Positions 40,759-51,919 of a DNA stretch of 52,278 nt are shown here, one piece after another (positions within the stretch are counted from its first letter, which is position 1; every line of letters begins with the position of its first letter). The notes under the pieces were generated by a model, which saw only the letters and a list, made by a program, of their open reading frames with translations, was not told where the DNA came from and searched no databases. The stretch lies in assembly GCF_947387515.1 (NCBI RefSeq), contig NZ_CANDOB010000008.1, positions 1-52,278 of the forward strand, in the 5' to 3' direction. The position numbers were made by a program, and so were the translations under genes. This DNA is from Alkalihalobacillus sp. CinArs1. Its GTDB lineage: Bacteria > Bacillota > Bacilli > Bacillales > Guptibacillaceae.

Positions 40759-40967
40759 CGTTTTAGAGTCCTCCTAGAACCGTCTTTGTTTCATAAAGAA
40801 AAGCTTCATTCACTCTCACACAAGTCCCGCACTTTGCAAGTTTAATAGATTTGACGCTATTTTCCTCGCAAAATGAAGGGGAAATCATAAAGAAATAGGT
40901 TTCACTTTTATAGGGTGAATATCTTATTTCAAAAAGCCTAACTTATCATCGATCGACAGTTTCTTTT

Positions 40968-41738
40968 TTAACGTTGTATTCCAAATAACCGGATCGCATT
41001 GTCGAAAGTTACTTTAGCCAAGTCTTCGTATTCCATATCCTTTAGATCAGCAACCTGTTCAGCTACTAGCTTAACGTACGATGGTTCGTTCCGTTTCCCT
41101 CTGTAAGGATGAGGGGCAAGAAATGGACAATCAGTTTCGACAAGAAGGCGTTCAAGAGGCACTTCCTTCGCTACTTCTTTTGGTAGTTTTGCGTTTTTGA
41201 ATGTTACTGGACCACCTAAAGAAATATAAAAGTTCATGTCCAAGCACTCGTTCGCTTCTTCAACTGTGCCTGCGAAGCAATGCATGATGCCGCCAACTTC
41301 AGATGCATCTTCTTCTTTAAGAATATCGATAACATCCCTTGTCGCTTCACGGTTATGTATGATGATCGGTAGTTTCACTTTCTTTGCAAGTTGTATTTGC
41401 TTTCGAAAAACTTCTTTTTGAATGTCATGTGGTGACTTGTCCCAATGATAGTCAAGTCCCATCTCGCCTATGGCAACTACCTTCGGATGTTCTGCGAGTT
41501 TTTCAATCCACGCCAGGTCTTCCTCTTTCATGTCGACAGCATCTACTGGATGCCAACCTACTGCAGCGTATAGAAAGTCATACTCTTCAACAAGCTTCAT
41601 AGCATTCGTTATTGTTTCATGGTCGAAACCAACGACAATCATCTTACTTACCCCAGCTTCTCGAGCGCGATCAATAACCTCTTTCTTATCTTCGGAAAAT
41701 TGTTCAACGTTCAAATGGGTGTGCGTGTCGAATAGCAT
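40968..41738 (-). CDS. yabD: TatD family metal-dependent hydrolase (YabD)
   Basis: 256-aa TIM-barrel hydrolase/DNase with the metal motif DTHTHLN at the start, GEMGLDYHWD, PIIIHNREA, HCFAGT and the final ETDCPFLAPHPYRGKRNEP. The start is ATG 41738, with AAAGGAG upstream; the longer reading from 41780 has no support. It lies between metS and yabE as in B. subtilis. TatD proteins are often 3'-5' exonucleases or D-aminoacyl-tRNA deacylases; which applies here cannot be told. Confidence 0.95.
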   Translation of the reverse strand: MLFDTHTHLNVEQFSEDKKEVIDRAREAGVSKMIVVGFDHETITNAMKLVEEYDFLYAAVGWHPVDAVDMKEEDLAWIEKLAEHPKVVAIGEMGLDYHWDKSPHDIQKEVFRKQIQLAKKVKLPIIIHNREATRDVIDILKEEDASEVGGIMHCFAGTVEEANECLDMNFYISLGGPVTFKNAKLPKEVAKEVPLERLLVETDCPFLAPHPYRGKRNEPSYVKLVAEQVADLKDMEYEDLAKVTFDNAIRLFGIQR

Positions 41739-41951
41739 GAAAAAACTCCTTTTCCGTATAGTACGAAGCAAGTGTATCAAATGTACTAGTTATTTTCTAA
41801 TGCTAAACAGTTTCAATTCAATTACAATTCCGTTACAAACGACAAATAACACCCATTTTTATTGTTAACTTAAAACTATTTTTGGTTATTAAAAAGGAAT
41901 TGCTGATGGTAAAAGAGAACTATTGCAAGGAATATATTGTGAAATTAAAAG

Positions 41952-41981
41952 TAAAAAAGACCCGGTCCAAGGACCGAGTCT
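41952..41981 (-). terminator. Terminator of metS
   Basis: Minus-strand stem AGACTCGGTCC / GGACCGGGTCT (11 bp with one T-G) has a very short loop and is followed by TTTTTAC. It lies 8 bp after the metS stop. Confidence 0.92.
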
Positions 41982-41988
41982 CACACAA

Positions 41989-44184
<2,196 letters not shown>

Positions 44185-44209
44185 GAATGTCACTGATTCG
44201 CAAAACCGA

Positions 44210-44257
44210 ATCGACAAACCCCCATTTTGTCGAAGGAATCTCGAAAAATATGTCGAA
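44210..44257 (+). promoter_or_regulatory. Cluster of three Spo0A-box sequences between metS and abrB
   Basis: TTTGTCGA-type boxes: minus strand near 44210-44218 (one mismatch at the end), plus strand TTTGTCGAA at 44226-44234 (exact), and TATGTCGAA at 44249-44257 (one mismatch). They lie about 100 bp upstream of the abrB promoter and 25-75 bp upstream of the metS -35. Confidence 0.6.
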
Positions 44258-44354
44258 ACTTCATAGCATGAAGAGTTCGTATTTTCATAGTATCAGTTCA
44301 CAAAAACCGTTAAAAACACCTTCATATTAGGAAATATTTACCCTTTGAAAAGGA

Positions 44355-44412
44355 TTGACGGTTATGGGAAACACTGGTATTATATAAACCATAAATAGAG
44401 AAATTTGTCGAA
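44355..44412 (+). promoter_or_regulatory. abrB promoter with downstream 0A box
   Basis: TTGACG (44355-44360), 17 bp and TATTAT (44378-44383). An exact 0A box TTTGTCGAA is at 44404-44412, about +14 to +22. In B. subtilis phosphorylated Spo0A represses abrB from boxes placed downstream of the start, so this is the expected layout. Confidence 0.8.
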
Positions 44413-44459
44413 TCATGACGTATTTAATAAAAAAATTGGGAATAGGGGAGAAATGTATC

Positions 44460-44741
44460 ATGAAATCTACTGGAATTGTACGTAAAGTTGACGAACTAGG
44501 CCGTGTTGTAATCCCGATCGAATTACGTCGTACTCTTGGCATCGCTGAAAAGGATGCTCTTGAGATTTATGTGGATGACGACCGCATCGTACTTAAGAAA
44601 TATAAGCCAAACATGACTTGCCAAGTAACTGGAGAAGTTTCTGATGACAACCTTGCAATCGGCAACGGTAAGATCGTTCTAAGCCGTGAAGGTGCAGAAC
44701 AAGTACTTGAAGAAATTCAAAAAGCACTAACGAATAAGTAA
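44460..44741 (+). CDS. abrB: Transition-state regulator AbrB
   Basis: 93-aa DNA-binding protein that represses post-exponential genes, spoVG among them. The N-terminal swapped-hairpin domain MKSTGIVRKVDELGRVVIPIELRRTLG is almost that of B. subtilis AbrB; the C-terminal multimerisation region has MTCQVTGEVSDDN. GGGGAG lies upstream of ATG 44460; the upstream in-frame ATG has no ribosome-binding site. It is the only plus-strand gene of the window. Confidence 0.97.
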   Translation: MKSTGIVRKVDELGRVVIPIELRRTLGIAEKDALEIYVDDDRIVLKKYKPNMTCQVTGEVSDDNLAIGNGKIVLSREGAEQVLEEIQKALTNK

Positions 44742-44748
44742 TTACAAA

Positions 44749-44779
44749 AAAGCTCCTGCGATGCAGGAGCTTTTATTTT
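44749..44779. terminator. Bidirectional terminator between abrB and rsmI
   Basis: A perfect 11-bp stem AAAGCTCCTGC / GCAGGAGCTTT (loop GAT) has T-runs on both sides: plus strand to 44779, minus strand to 44745. It serves the convergent genes abrB and rsmI. Confidence 0.95.
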
Positions 44780-44791
44780 GATATAGAGTTT

Positions 44792-45658
44792 TTAATCGAC
44801 ATGATAAGCTTGATAAACGTCCCGTTTTGGGATATTTCGGTCCTTTGAAACTAGCTTTATCGCCTCTTTACTCTTTGTTCCTTCATTAATATAGTGGGTT
44901 ACATGTTCTTCTAACGAATAACCTTCCCACCATGCTTCTTGCGTAACATCTTCACCAGACCCACCGTCTACAATCACGCAGAACTCGCCTCTAACATTCG
45001 AATCCTCACACCATGCTAATACTTCTTCAGCTGTGCCTCTGACAAACTCTTCATATCGCTTGGAAAGTTCTCTTGCAATAACGATTTTTCGGTTTCCAAG
45101 AACCTCTAAGATCGCCTTGATCATTTCTTTCAAACGGTGAGGTGCTTCATAGAACAAGATTGGTGACCTAATAGGTACTAGCTGCTCAAGCTCGCTTTTT
45201 CTTTCCTTTTTCTGTCTAGAAAGAAAGCCATAATAATAGAAATGTTGCGTTTTAAGACCTGATGCAATCAATGCAGTCGTTGCTGCGTTCGCACCTGGCA
45301 ATGGTATAACAGGTATCTCTTCCTCCACACACGCACAGACAAGTTCATAACCAGGATCTGAAATAGCCGGCATACCCGCATCGCTGACTAAGGCAATGTT
45401 TTGGCCATCCCGTAGTTTCTCTATTAACTTTTGACCGCTCGTATCCTTATTATGTTCGTGGTAACTCGTAAGTGCCGTCTCGATCTCGAAGTGATTCGTT
45501 AATTTTCTCGATTGCCTCGTATCTTCTGCTGCGATCAGATCTACTTCTTTTAGTATCTTCACCGCCCGAAACGTCATATCCTCTAGATTCCCAATAGGCG
45601 TTGGGACGAGATATAACTTACCTGTTTCGCTTTCCTTGTAACTCTGTTGACTCCACAT
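44792..45658 (-). CDS. rsmI: 16S rRNA 2'-O-methyltransferase RsmI
   Basis: 288-aa tetrapyrrole-methylase-fold enzyme that 2'-O-methylates C1402 of 16S rRNA. GKLYLVPTPIGNLEDMTFRA and SDAGMPAISDPGYELV are diagnostic. The start ATG 45658 (MWSQQS) has GGAAG upstream and overlaps yazA by 41 bp; an upstream ATG (45679) lies further inside yazA. Confidence 0.96.
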   Translation of the reverse strand: MWSQQSYKESETGKLYLVPTPIGNLEDMTFRAVKILKEVDLIAAEDTRQSRKLTNHFEIETALTSYHEHNKDTSGQKLIEKLRDGQNIALVSDAGMPAISDPGYELVCACVEEEIPVIPLPGANAATTALIASGLKTQHFYYYGFLSRQKKERKSELEQLVPIRSPILFYEAPHRLKEMIKAILEVLGNRKIVIARELSKRYEEFVRGTAEEVLAWCEDSNVRGEFCVIVDGGSGEDVTQEAWWEGYSLEEHVTHYINEGTKSKEAIKLVSKDRNIPKRDVYQAYHVD

Positions 45659-45917
45659 GCTCGTACACTTCCTTTTCAATCAGAGACATTTTCTGAGCTC
45701 GGGTTAATTGTTTAATACGATATTCTTCTTGAAGTGCCTTGCGCTTCGTATCGTATGTGGCATGATAGACGAGTGAAAACGGTCCTCTTCCACGTGTATA
45801 CTTAGCACCCTTCCCACTCTCATGCTGAGATATACGATGAGCCAGGTCTGTTGTGTACCCAGTGTAAAAACTATCGTCTTTGCATCTCAATATATAAACG
45901 ACATGCTTACAGCTCAT
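45618..45917 (-). CDS. yazA: GIY-YIG nuclease superfamily protein YazA
   Basis: 99-aa single-domain UPF0213 member with HVVYILRCKDDSFYTGYT (GIY-YIG as VYI...YTG) followed by HESGKGAKYTRGRGPFSLVY. Its substrate is unknown. It overlaps trmN6 upstream by 11 bp and rsmI downstream by 41 bp; the trio is conserved in Bacillus. Confidence 0.93.
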   Translation of the reverse strand: MSCKHVVYILRCKDDSFYTGYTTDLAHRISQHESGKGAKYTRGRGPFSLVYHATYDTKRKALQEEYRIKQLTRAQKMSLIEKEVYEHVESTELQGKRNR

Positions 45918-46647
45918 TATATAATTCTTTCATTTCGTTCGTATAGTTGCCATTGTCTTCGTAAACGACAAACGGAGGAAGTACTTTTAAATCAGGCTTT
46001 CCGTCCTTTATTCCTTCTATTAAAAGAATATTTGCCTCTTTGTTCGCTTTTGGATAGACGAGCTGCATCCGTTTAGGTTCAATTCTATACTTCCTCATCA
46101 CTGTCATAATATCCAACAGTCTTTCTGGGCGATGAACAATGGATACTTTCCCGCCTTGTTTTACAAGACTGCTGCACGCCTGAATCACATCATCAAGCGT
46201 ACATAACACCTCATGTCTCGCGATCGTTAAATGTTCATTCAGATTACGCTGCTCCGTTTTCTTACTTTTAAAATAGGGAGGATTGCACGTGACCGCATCA
46301 TAAGATTCGCGCTTCATTTCTACCGGAAGCTCCTTCAAATCTCCATTATAAAGCGTGATCTGATCACTTAATTCATTTAGTGCTACGCTCCGTTTCCCCA
46401 TGTCAAACAGTCTCTCTTGTATTTCCAACCCGTCGATCGCTACTTTGCTTTTCCTAGATAACAACAGCGGAATAATTCCATTACCTGAACAAAGATCAGC
46501 TGTTTTGCCACGTGTAATAGGTACCCAAGCAAAATTAGCAAGCAGGATGGCATCGAGTGAAAATGAAAACACGTTTGGACTTTGAATAATACTGAGTTCG
46601 TTCTCTACAATATAATCCAAACGTTCATCTTCGTTTAATTTCATCAT
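45907..46647 (-). CDS. trmN6: tRNA1(Val) (adenine-N6)-methyltransferase family protein (YabB)
   Basis: 246-aa Rossmann methyltransferase with a SAM region (ADLCSGNGIIPLLLS) and the N6-adenine motif CNPPYFK. It is similar to E. coli TrmN6 (YfiC). AGGAG lies 6 nt before the start. The family assignment is good; the exact tRNA target here is inference. Confidence 0.92.
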   Translation of the reverse strand: MMKLNEDERLDYIVENELSIIQSPNVFSFSLDAILLANFAWVPITRGKTADLCSGNGIIPLLLSRKSKVAIDGLEIQERLFDMGKRSVALNELSDQITLYNGDLKELPVEMKRESYDAVTCNPPYFKSKKTEQRNLNEHLTIARHEVLCTLDDVIQACSSLVKQGGKVSIVHRPERLLDIMTVMRKYRIEPKRMQLVYPKANKEANILLIEGIKDGKPDLKVLPPFVVYEDNGNYTNEMKELYNEL

Positions 46648-46683
46648 CGTGTTCTCCTAACTCATTATTGATAAACAACGTCT

Positions 46684-46714
46684 AAAAAAAGGTCTTTCCA
46701 GAAAAGGAAAGACC
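46684..46714 (-). terminator. Terminator of yabA
   Basis: Minus-strand perfect stem GGTCTTTCC / GGAAAGACC (9 bp, loop TTTTCT) is followed by TTTTTTT. It lies just after the yabA stop. Confidence 0.95.
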
Positions 46715-46720
46715 GTACCA

Positions 46721-47065
46721 CTACTTTTTATTTAAGAACGATAGACAGAAGAGGCAATCGCCTTCCGTCCGAATACTCCCGTAGTGAAGGTTGCAAATAT
46801 GAAAGCCTTCTTGGTACAACCGGGCAAGGTTATCATATCCCTCACCAACTTCAGGCTTTCCGCGCTTCTTCCTGCCAGATGACTTCCCTCTCGGCTCAGA
46901 AGTTTGCTCCAACCGCTCTCGCAAGTGGTGATTCTCAATTTCGAGATGGTGATTTTCTTCTAACATCGCTGCTAGATGTGCTTTTAAATCGCCAAGTTGT
47001 TTATATAAGTCACCAATCTGTTCCTCCATTGAGCTTACTCGTGAAAAAACTTCCTTTTTCTCCAC
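46721..47065 (-). CDS. yabA: Replication initiation control protein YabA
   Basis: 114-aa negative regulator of DnaA that bridges to DnaN. An N-terminal coiled coil (about 1-55, with the LE-I heptads [17 protein letters not shown]), a Lys/Arg/Gly-rich linker, and a C-terminal zinc domain with HICNLHYG and CLFCLS. It is about 5 aa shorter than the B. subtilis protein. It follows ricT by 16 bp. Confidence 0.95.
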   Translation of the reverse strand: MEKKEVFSRVSSMEEQIGDLYKQLGDLKAHLAAMLEENHHLEIENHHLRERLEQTSEPRGKSSGRKKRGKPEVGEGYDNLARLYQEGFHICNLHYGSIRTEGDCLFCLSFLNKK

Positions 47066-47081
47066 TTCCGTTCCACCTCAA

Positions 47082-47909
47082 TCACTCTGTGGCTTGCGTA
47101 GACACTGCGCCGTCTTGTATTAATTCATCTAATGTATATTCTGTCACACGATTTAATTCAAAAAGTTCAACCTGTACAAGGCGTTCGAGAATATTCAACC
47201 CTACAACCTTACCTTTACCCTGACCTGTGTTGATCGTTTTTCCAACGTCAGGAAGTTCTTTTTTGCCTGATTCATAAGCATCGTTCTCATATTTTAAGCA
47301 GCACATCAAGCGTCCACATAGTCCAGATATTTTCGCTGGATTCAATGAGAGATTTTGATCTTTCGCCATCTTGATCGACACAGGCTCGAAATCTCCTAAC
47401 CAAGTCGAACAGCATAGCATTCTGCCACAAGGACCGATACCGCCAAGCATCTTCGCCTCATCTCGTACACCGATTTGGCGAAGTTCGATTCGCGTTCTAA
47501 AGATTGAAGCTAAACCTTTAACTAAATCACGAAAGTCTACTCTTCCATCGGCTGTGAAATAGAAAATGATCTTATTGCGATCGAATGTATATTCTACATC
47601 AACAAGCTTCATATCCAGCTTGTACTCTTCAATTTTTGCACCGCATACTTCAAATGCTTCTTCTGCTGCGCTCTTATTATCTTCAACCGCTAAACGATCT
47701 TTCTCATCAGCGATGCGTATCACTTTCTTTAACGGAAGAACTACGTCTTCTTCGTCAACTTTCTTATTTGCTATTACTACTTTTCCGAACTCGACTCCGC
47801 GTGCTGTCTCTACAATTACAAATTCTTTGTTAGAGACCTGGAGGTTATTCGGGTCAAAGTAATAGATCTTTCCCGCTTTTTTAAAACGGACCCCGACTAC
47901 TTCATACAC
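47082..47909 (-). CDS. ricT: Regulatory iron-sulfur complex subunit RicT (YaaT, PSP1 domain)
   Basis: 275-aa PSP1-domain protein. The Cys cluster is clear: GPCGRMLCCSTWLGDF and GLCGRLMCCLKYE, matching the Fe-S ligands of RicT. In B. subtilis it forms the RicAFT complex with RicA and RicF, which guides RNase Y and affects sporulation and biofilm. It lies 4 bp after holB. Confidence 0.95.
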   Translation of the reverse strand: MYEVVGVRFKKAGKIYYFDPNNLQVSNKEFVIVETARGVEFGKVVIANKKVDEEDVVLPLKKVIRIADEKDRLAVEDNKSAAEEAFEVCGAKIEEYKLDMKLVDVEYTFDRNKIIFYFTADGRVDFRDLVKGLASIFRTRIELRQIGVRDEAKMLGGIGPCGRMLCCSTWLGDFEPVSIKMAKDQNLSLNPAKISGLCGRLMCCLKYENDAYESGKKELPDVGKTINTGQGKGKVVGLNILERLVQVELFELNRVTEYTLDELIQDGAVSTQATE

Positions 47910-47913
47910 AAAC

Positions 47914-48900
47914 TTATCCCTCCCGTAACCTGAGCACTAACTGTTCCATTACAAACTGCGGGTTCGTATTGGCGCTCAGACGTCTTTTGGCATCAAGTAT
48001 CGCCATCATATGCTCGCTTATTCTCTTCCTTGGGAATTGAAGGGCATAACGTTCGAGCTTATCTTTATAATCTGCATAGACAATCCGCTCATCTTGCAGC
48101 TGTATCTTCATCAAATCTTTGTACCAAAACAGCATAAGGTTTAGCCCCATGTCTAGCTGTGATTTTTCCTTAAAATGCGCGAGCCATTTATCATGGATCG
48201 TAAGAAAAACCTGATGAGGCCGTTCCTTTAACTCTTCAGTCAATTGTATCACTATCGCTCTTGCCTGTGCAAACCAGTCATCGGTCGCAAGTTCCTTCGC
48301 TTTTCCTTTATCGTTCGTTAATTGTGACGCTAGTTTCGCTAACTGTGACGTGATTCCTTCGTTTACTAGTTCTTTTTCGATATTACTAACCGATAAAGGT
48401 CGAAACGTCAGCACTTGGCACCTCGAGTAAATCGTTGGAAGTATATGCTGCTTTTGTTCCGTTAAAAGGATAGCCATCGTCATTTTACCAGGTTCTTCTA
48501 GAAACTTTAGCAAGCTATTAGCAGCCTGCGTCGTCATTTTATCTGAATGATTAAGGATATAAACTTTCTTATTCGATTCTACACCTAAATAAGAGAATTC
48601 TTTTTGAAGCTTACGAATTTGATCTATTTTAATCGATTGGCCATCAGGCTCAACCAGATGAAGGTCTGGATGATTACCCGAATCGACTCGTTTACAATCT
48701 TTACACGTTTGGCAAGGATCGATACCATCTCTCTCTTGGCAGAAGTAGGTTTTTGCCATGTGCACGGCAATATCCTTTTTGCCAGTGCCAGCTCCCCCAT
48801 CGAATAAATACGCATGAGAGAGCCTATCCTTCTTGAAACTATTCATAACCATCCGTACGACAGTTGGCTGTCGCTCTTCTAATTGCTTCCAATCCGTCAT
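47914..48900 (-). CDS. holB: DNA polymerase III subunit delta'
   Basis: Clamp-loader subunit. The N-terminal AAA-like domain has GGAGTGKK (P-loop) and a four-Cys zinc module CQERDGIDPCQTCKDCKR; the arginine-finger motif SRC is present (TIYSRCQVLTF). I use ATG 48900 (MTDWKQL; 328 aa); a TTG two codons upstream (48906) is an alternative, and neither has a strong ribosome-binding site. It directly follows darA; yaaR, which separates them in B. subtilis, is missing. Confidence 0.95.
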   Translation of the reverse strand: MTDWKQLEERQPTVVRMVMNSFKKDRLSHAYLFDGGAGTGKKDIAVHMAKTYFCQERDGIDPCQTCKDCKRVDSGNHPDLHLVEPDGQSIKIDQIRKLQKEFSYLGVESNKKVYILNHSDKMTTQAANSLLKFLEEPGKMTMAILLTEQKQHILPTIYSRCQVLTFRPLSVSNIEKELVNEGITSQLAKLASQLTNDKGKAKELATDDWFAQARAIVIQLTEELKERPHQVFLTIHDKWLAHFKEKSQLDMGLNLMLFWYKDLMKIQLQDERIVYADYKDKLERYALQFPRKRISEHMMAILDAKRRLSANTNPQFVMEQLVLRLREG

Positions 48901-48926
48901 TTTCAATCACTCATTCCAAACACATT

Positions 48927-49289
<363 letters not shown>

Positions 49290-49931
49290 TTATTTTTTGT
49301 TACTACAATAGTTATCCCAAAGCGCTACAAAATCCTCTTTTATCACCTGAAAAATCTGATTCGCTTCGTTATCGCCATCCACAAGTGTAATTCTTTCTTG
49401 ATTTTGGTCGTATAGTTCTAGAAAAGCGCCGCGCACTTTCTCATGATAGTCTGTTCCTTTTTGCTCGATACGATCGAGTTGGTTCCTAGCAACCATACGT
49501 TCTTTCCCTATTGCTACAGGAAGATCGATCATGTAACTCCGATCTGGGGTTAACCCCCCTGTCGCAAATTCATTGATCATCTTGATCGATTCGACATCCA
49601 GACCAAGGCCAACACCTTGATAGGCGATCGATGCATCAACAAAACGATCACATAACACAACATAACCTTCCTCTAGTGCTGGAATGATTTTTTCGTTTAC
49701 ATGTTGAGATCGAGAAGCGGCATACAATAATACCTCTGTTTCATCAACCATTTCGGCATGCTCAGGATTTAGAATGAGCGATCGGATCTTATCACTGATC
49801 GCGGTTCCTCCTGGCTCTCTTGTATGAATAAAAGGGATGTTTTCCTCACTTAAATACTCGGCAAGCTTTTGGACCTGTGTCGATTTCCCTGCTCCATCAG
49901 GACCTTCAAACGTTATAAATAAACCTTTCAA
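49290..49931 (-). CDS. tmk: Thymidylate kinase
   Basis: Phosphorylates dTMP to dTDP. The 213-aa protein has the P-loop FEGPDGAGKST, the dTMP-binding TREPGG, and the DRF motif CDRFVDASIAYQG. It starts 4 bp after the decarboxylase gene stop; the order with darA and holB is conserved. Confidence 0.98.
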   Translation of the reverse strand: MKGLFITFEGPDGAGKSTQVQKLAEYLSEENIPFIHTREPGGTAISDKIRSLILNPEHAEMVDETEVLLYAASRSQHVNEKIIPALEEGYVVLCDRFVDASIAYQGVGLGLDVESIKMINEFATGGLTPDRSYMIDLPVAIGKERMVARNQLDRIEQKGTDYHEKVRGAFLELYDQNQERITLVDGDNEANQIFQVIKEDFVALWDNYCSNKK

Positions 49932-49935
49932 TGCT

Positions 49936-51372
49936 TTACTCCTCTTCTAGTGCAATCGTTATAGTATTCCCCATCATCCCCTGTACATGACCACCTTCGG
50001 ATAAAACGTTCAGAAGGAACTTAACATGTTTACTTGTAAAACGTTCACCAGGCATAACTACCGGAATTCCTGGGGGATATGGAATCACTGCTTTTGCAGA
50101 AATCTTTCCTATTGCTTCCTTTACTTCGATCTCTCGTTTGCTCATTTTCTCCAATTCTTCAAAAGAATAAGCAGGAGTCGAGATTTCTTTATCTATTTCT
50201 ATATTGTAGGAAATCACGGGATTCGTTCGAGATTTTAATGCGATTTCCTTGAATACTTGAATCGTCTTCTTATAATTTTCTTGTTTTGGCGCAAGTGGTA
50301 AAACGAGGAGAACGTTTAACGAATCTGCTAGCTCTGGAAAAATAGATTCTTGTTCTAACTCATCAGCTAATTGAAAGCCTGATAACCCCTTCACTTGAAC
50401 CGTTACTTTCAACGGGTCAATCGTACTGACTGATGAAGTAGCATGATCGATTACAGTAACACCATCTATATGATTTAGACTTTTCTTAAACCAATCGACC
50501 TCAGAAACAATCTGTGTTAACTGTTCATGAGTTAAGGACGAAAGGTGATATCTAGCTAAATCAAGTGAAGCCATTATCGGATAAGATGGACTGCTAGACT
50601 GAAGGATTTGTAAATAGTCGTTTACCTTCGAACGGTAGTCTTCATTCACAACATGCAAGTACGCTCCCATCGTCATCGCAGGAAGGGTCTTATGAGCAGA
50701 ATGGACAACAAGGTCCGCACCATGTGCGATCGAACTCTTTGGGAAATAGCCAGACTTTCCAAAATGGGCTCCGTGCGCTTCATCTACAATTACTGTAAGA
50801 TGATGCTCATGAGCGAGCGCAATCACTTTCTCTATTTCAACCGACATTCCATAATAATTAGGGTTTGTTAGCACTAGTGTACGTGCCTCTGGGTATATTC
50901 TTATTGCCTCTTTAAGACTTCCAACTGTAATCCCAGTCGCAACCTGACTCCTATGTTCCATTTCCGGTGAAATAAAGACAGGCTTTGCTTTTGTTAACCT
51001 CAGTCCATTTATTATAGACTTGTGACAGTTTTTTTGAATGAAAACAGTGTCACCCTGCTGACATACCGCCATCATCATCGCTAGATTTCCTGCTGTTGAA
51101 CCTCCAACTAAAAATCTAGTTTGTGCGCTGCCGTATAGTTCAGAAGCTAACTCTTCAGCTTCTTTTATCACTCCATATGCATCATGCAGATCATCAAGCC
51201 CAGTAAGCTCCGTTGCATCGATCGCCATCACATGCTTAAATACTTCTTCTGCCTGTTCCATAGCTGGAATGATCGCACCATTTTTGTGACCTGGCACATG
51301 ATAAGATATTGGATCCCTCTTGCTCCAAACTGATAATGCTTCTAGTAGTGGTACTCTGTTTTGGTCTCTCAT
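49936..51372 (-). CDS. yaaO: Orn/Lys/Arg decarboxylase family protein (YaaO-like)
   Basis: 478-aa fold-type I PLP decarboxylase. The PLP lysine motif is HSAHKTLPAMTMG (around residue 230), with VDEAHGAHFG just before it and PISYHVPGHKNG at the N-terminus. It is likely an arginine or lysine decarboxylase; substrate cannot be chosen from sequence alone (a second homologue, speA, exists in B. subtilis). In B. subtilis xpaC and yaaN lie between csfB and yaaO; here they are missing. Confidence 0.9.
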   Translation of the reverse strand: MRDQNRVPLLEALSVWSKRDPISYHVPGHKNGAIIPAMEQAEEVFKHVMAIDATELTGLDDLHDAYGVIKEAEELASELYGSAQTRFLVGGSTAGNLAMMMAVCQQGDTVFIQKNCHKSIINGLRLTKAKPVFISPEMEHRSQVATGITVGSLKEAIRIYPEARTLVLTNPNYYGMSVEIEKVIALAHEHHLTVIVDEAHGAHFGKSGYFPKSSIAHGADLVVHSAHKTLPAMTMGAYLHVVNEDYRSKVNDYLQILQSSSPSYPIMASLDLARYHLSSLTHEQLTQIVSEVDWFKKSLNHIDGVTVIDHATSSVSTIDPLKVTVQVKGLSGFQLADELEQESIFPELADSLNVLLVLPLAPKQENYKKTIQVFKEIALKSRTNPVISYNIEIDKEISTPAYSFEELEKMSKREIEVKEAIGKISAKAVIPYPPGIPVVMPGERFTSKHVKFLLNVLSEGGHVQGMMGNTITIALEEE

Positions 51373-51490
51373 CTATCCCACTTCTATCTATTAAAATATC
51401 GTTACCCATATACTATTATTCTATCATTATCTAGCAAAGACGAGAAGTAAAGGTAGAGGGATAACACGGGTATGTATCAGTTTTATAAAC

Positions 51491-51517
51491 AAAAAAAAGA
51501 CAGCTTTTTCAGCTATC
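51491..51517 (-). terminator. Terminator of csfB
   Basis: Minus-strand stem GATAGCT / AGCTGTC (7 bp with one T-G; GAAAA loop) is followed by eight T. It lies 4 bp after the csfB stop. Confidence 0.9.
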
Positions 51518-51520
51518 CCC

Positions 51521-51718
51521 TTATGCTAAACGACTGAGTCGTAATTTACGTAGTTTTTCTAAGTAGTACTGATAATTTGCATGACTTGTATCGGTTTCAA
51601 TAACCTTTCTCTCACAATCATAACAAATAAAACGCTCACAAATATGAATTCCTTTTAAACGCGTTTCTTCACAAACAAGACAGATTTCTCCCTTACTCTG
51701 TCTTACCGAATTCTCCAT
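51521..51718 (-). CDS. csfB: Anti-sigma-G factor Gin (CsfB)
   Basis: 65-aa zinc protein that holds sigma-G (and sigma-E in the forespore) inactive. Two CxxC pairs are visible (CLVC at 13-16 and CYDC at 32-35), then a charged helix YQYYLEKLRKLRLSRL. GGAGGTG lies 5 nt before the ATG. The position just after an rrn operon is conserved with B. subtilis. A sigma-F-like promoter precedes it. Confidence 0.93.
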   Translation of the reverse strand: MENSVRQSKGEICLVCEETRLKGIHICERFICYDCERKVIETDTSHANYQYYLEKLRKLRLSRLA

Positions 51719-51739
51719 CGTCCCACCTCCATGATAAAA

Positions 51740-51767
51740 GCTTTGCCCAATTGTATGTTAGATATAC
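51740..51767 (-). promoter_or_regulatory. Sigma-F-like promoter of csfB
   Basis: GTATA (51763-51767), 14 bp and GGGCAAAGC (51740-51748). The sigma-F consensus is GYWTA-N15/16-GGNNANANT, so the last T and one spacer base differ. csfB is sigma-F transcribed in B. subtilis. Confidence 0.45.
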
Positions 51768-51919
51768 ATTACAGTTATCATTTCTCAGCAGGAATATAAG
51801 GTTCCTTTCTAAGGATATGTTACACCTGCCTATCCCGTGTCTGTCTTAAGGTAAAAGAGATAAAAAATAACAAAATAGGGTGCTGGAGTGGTGTAATGGA
51901 GGTTGATCGGGATGGAAAA

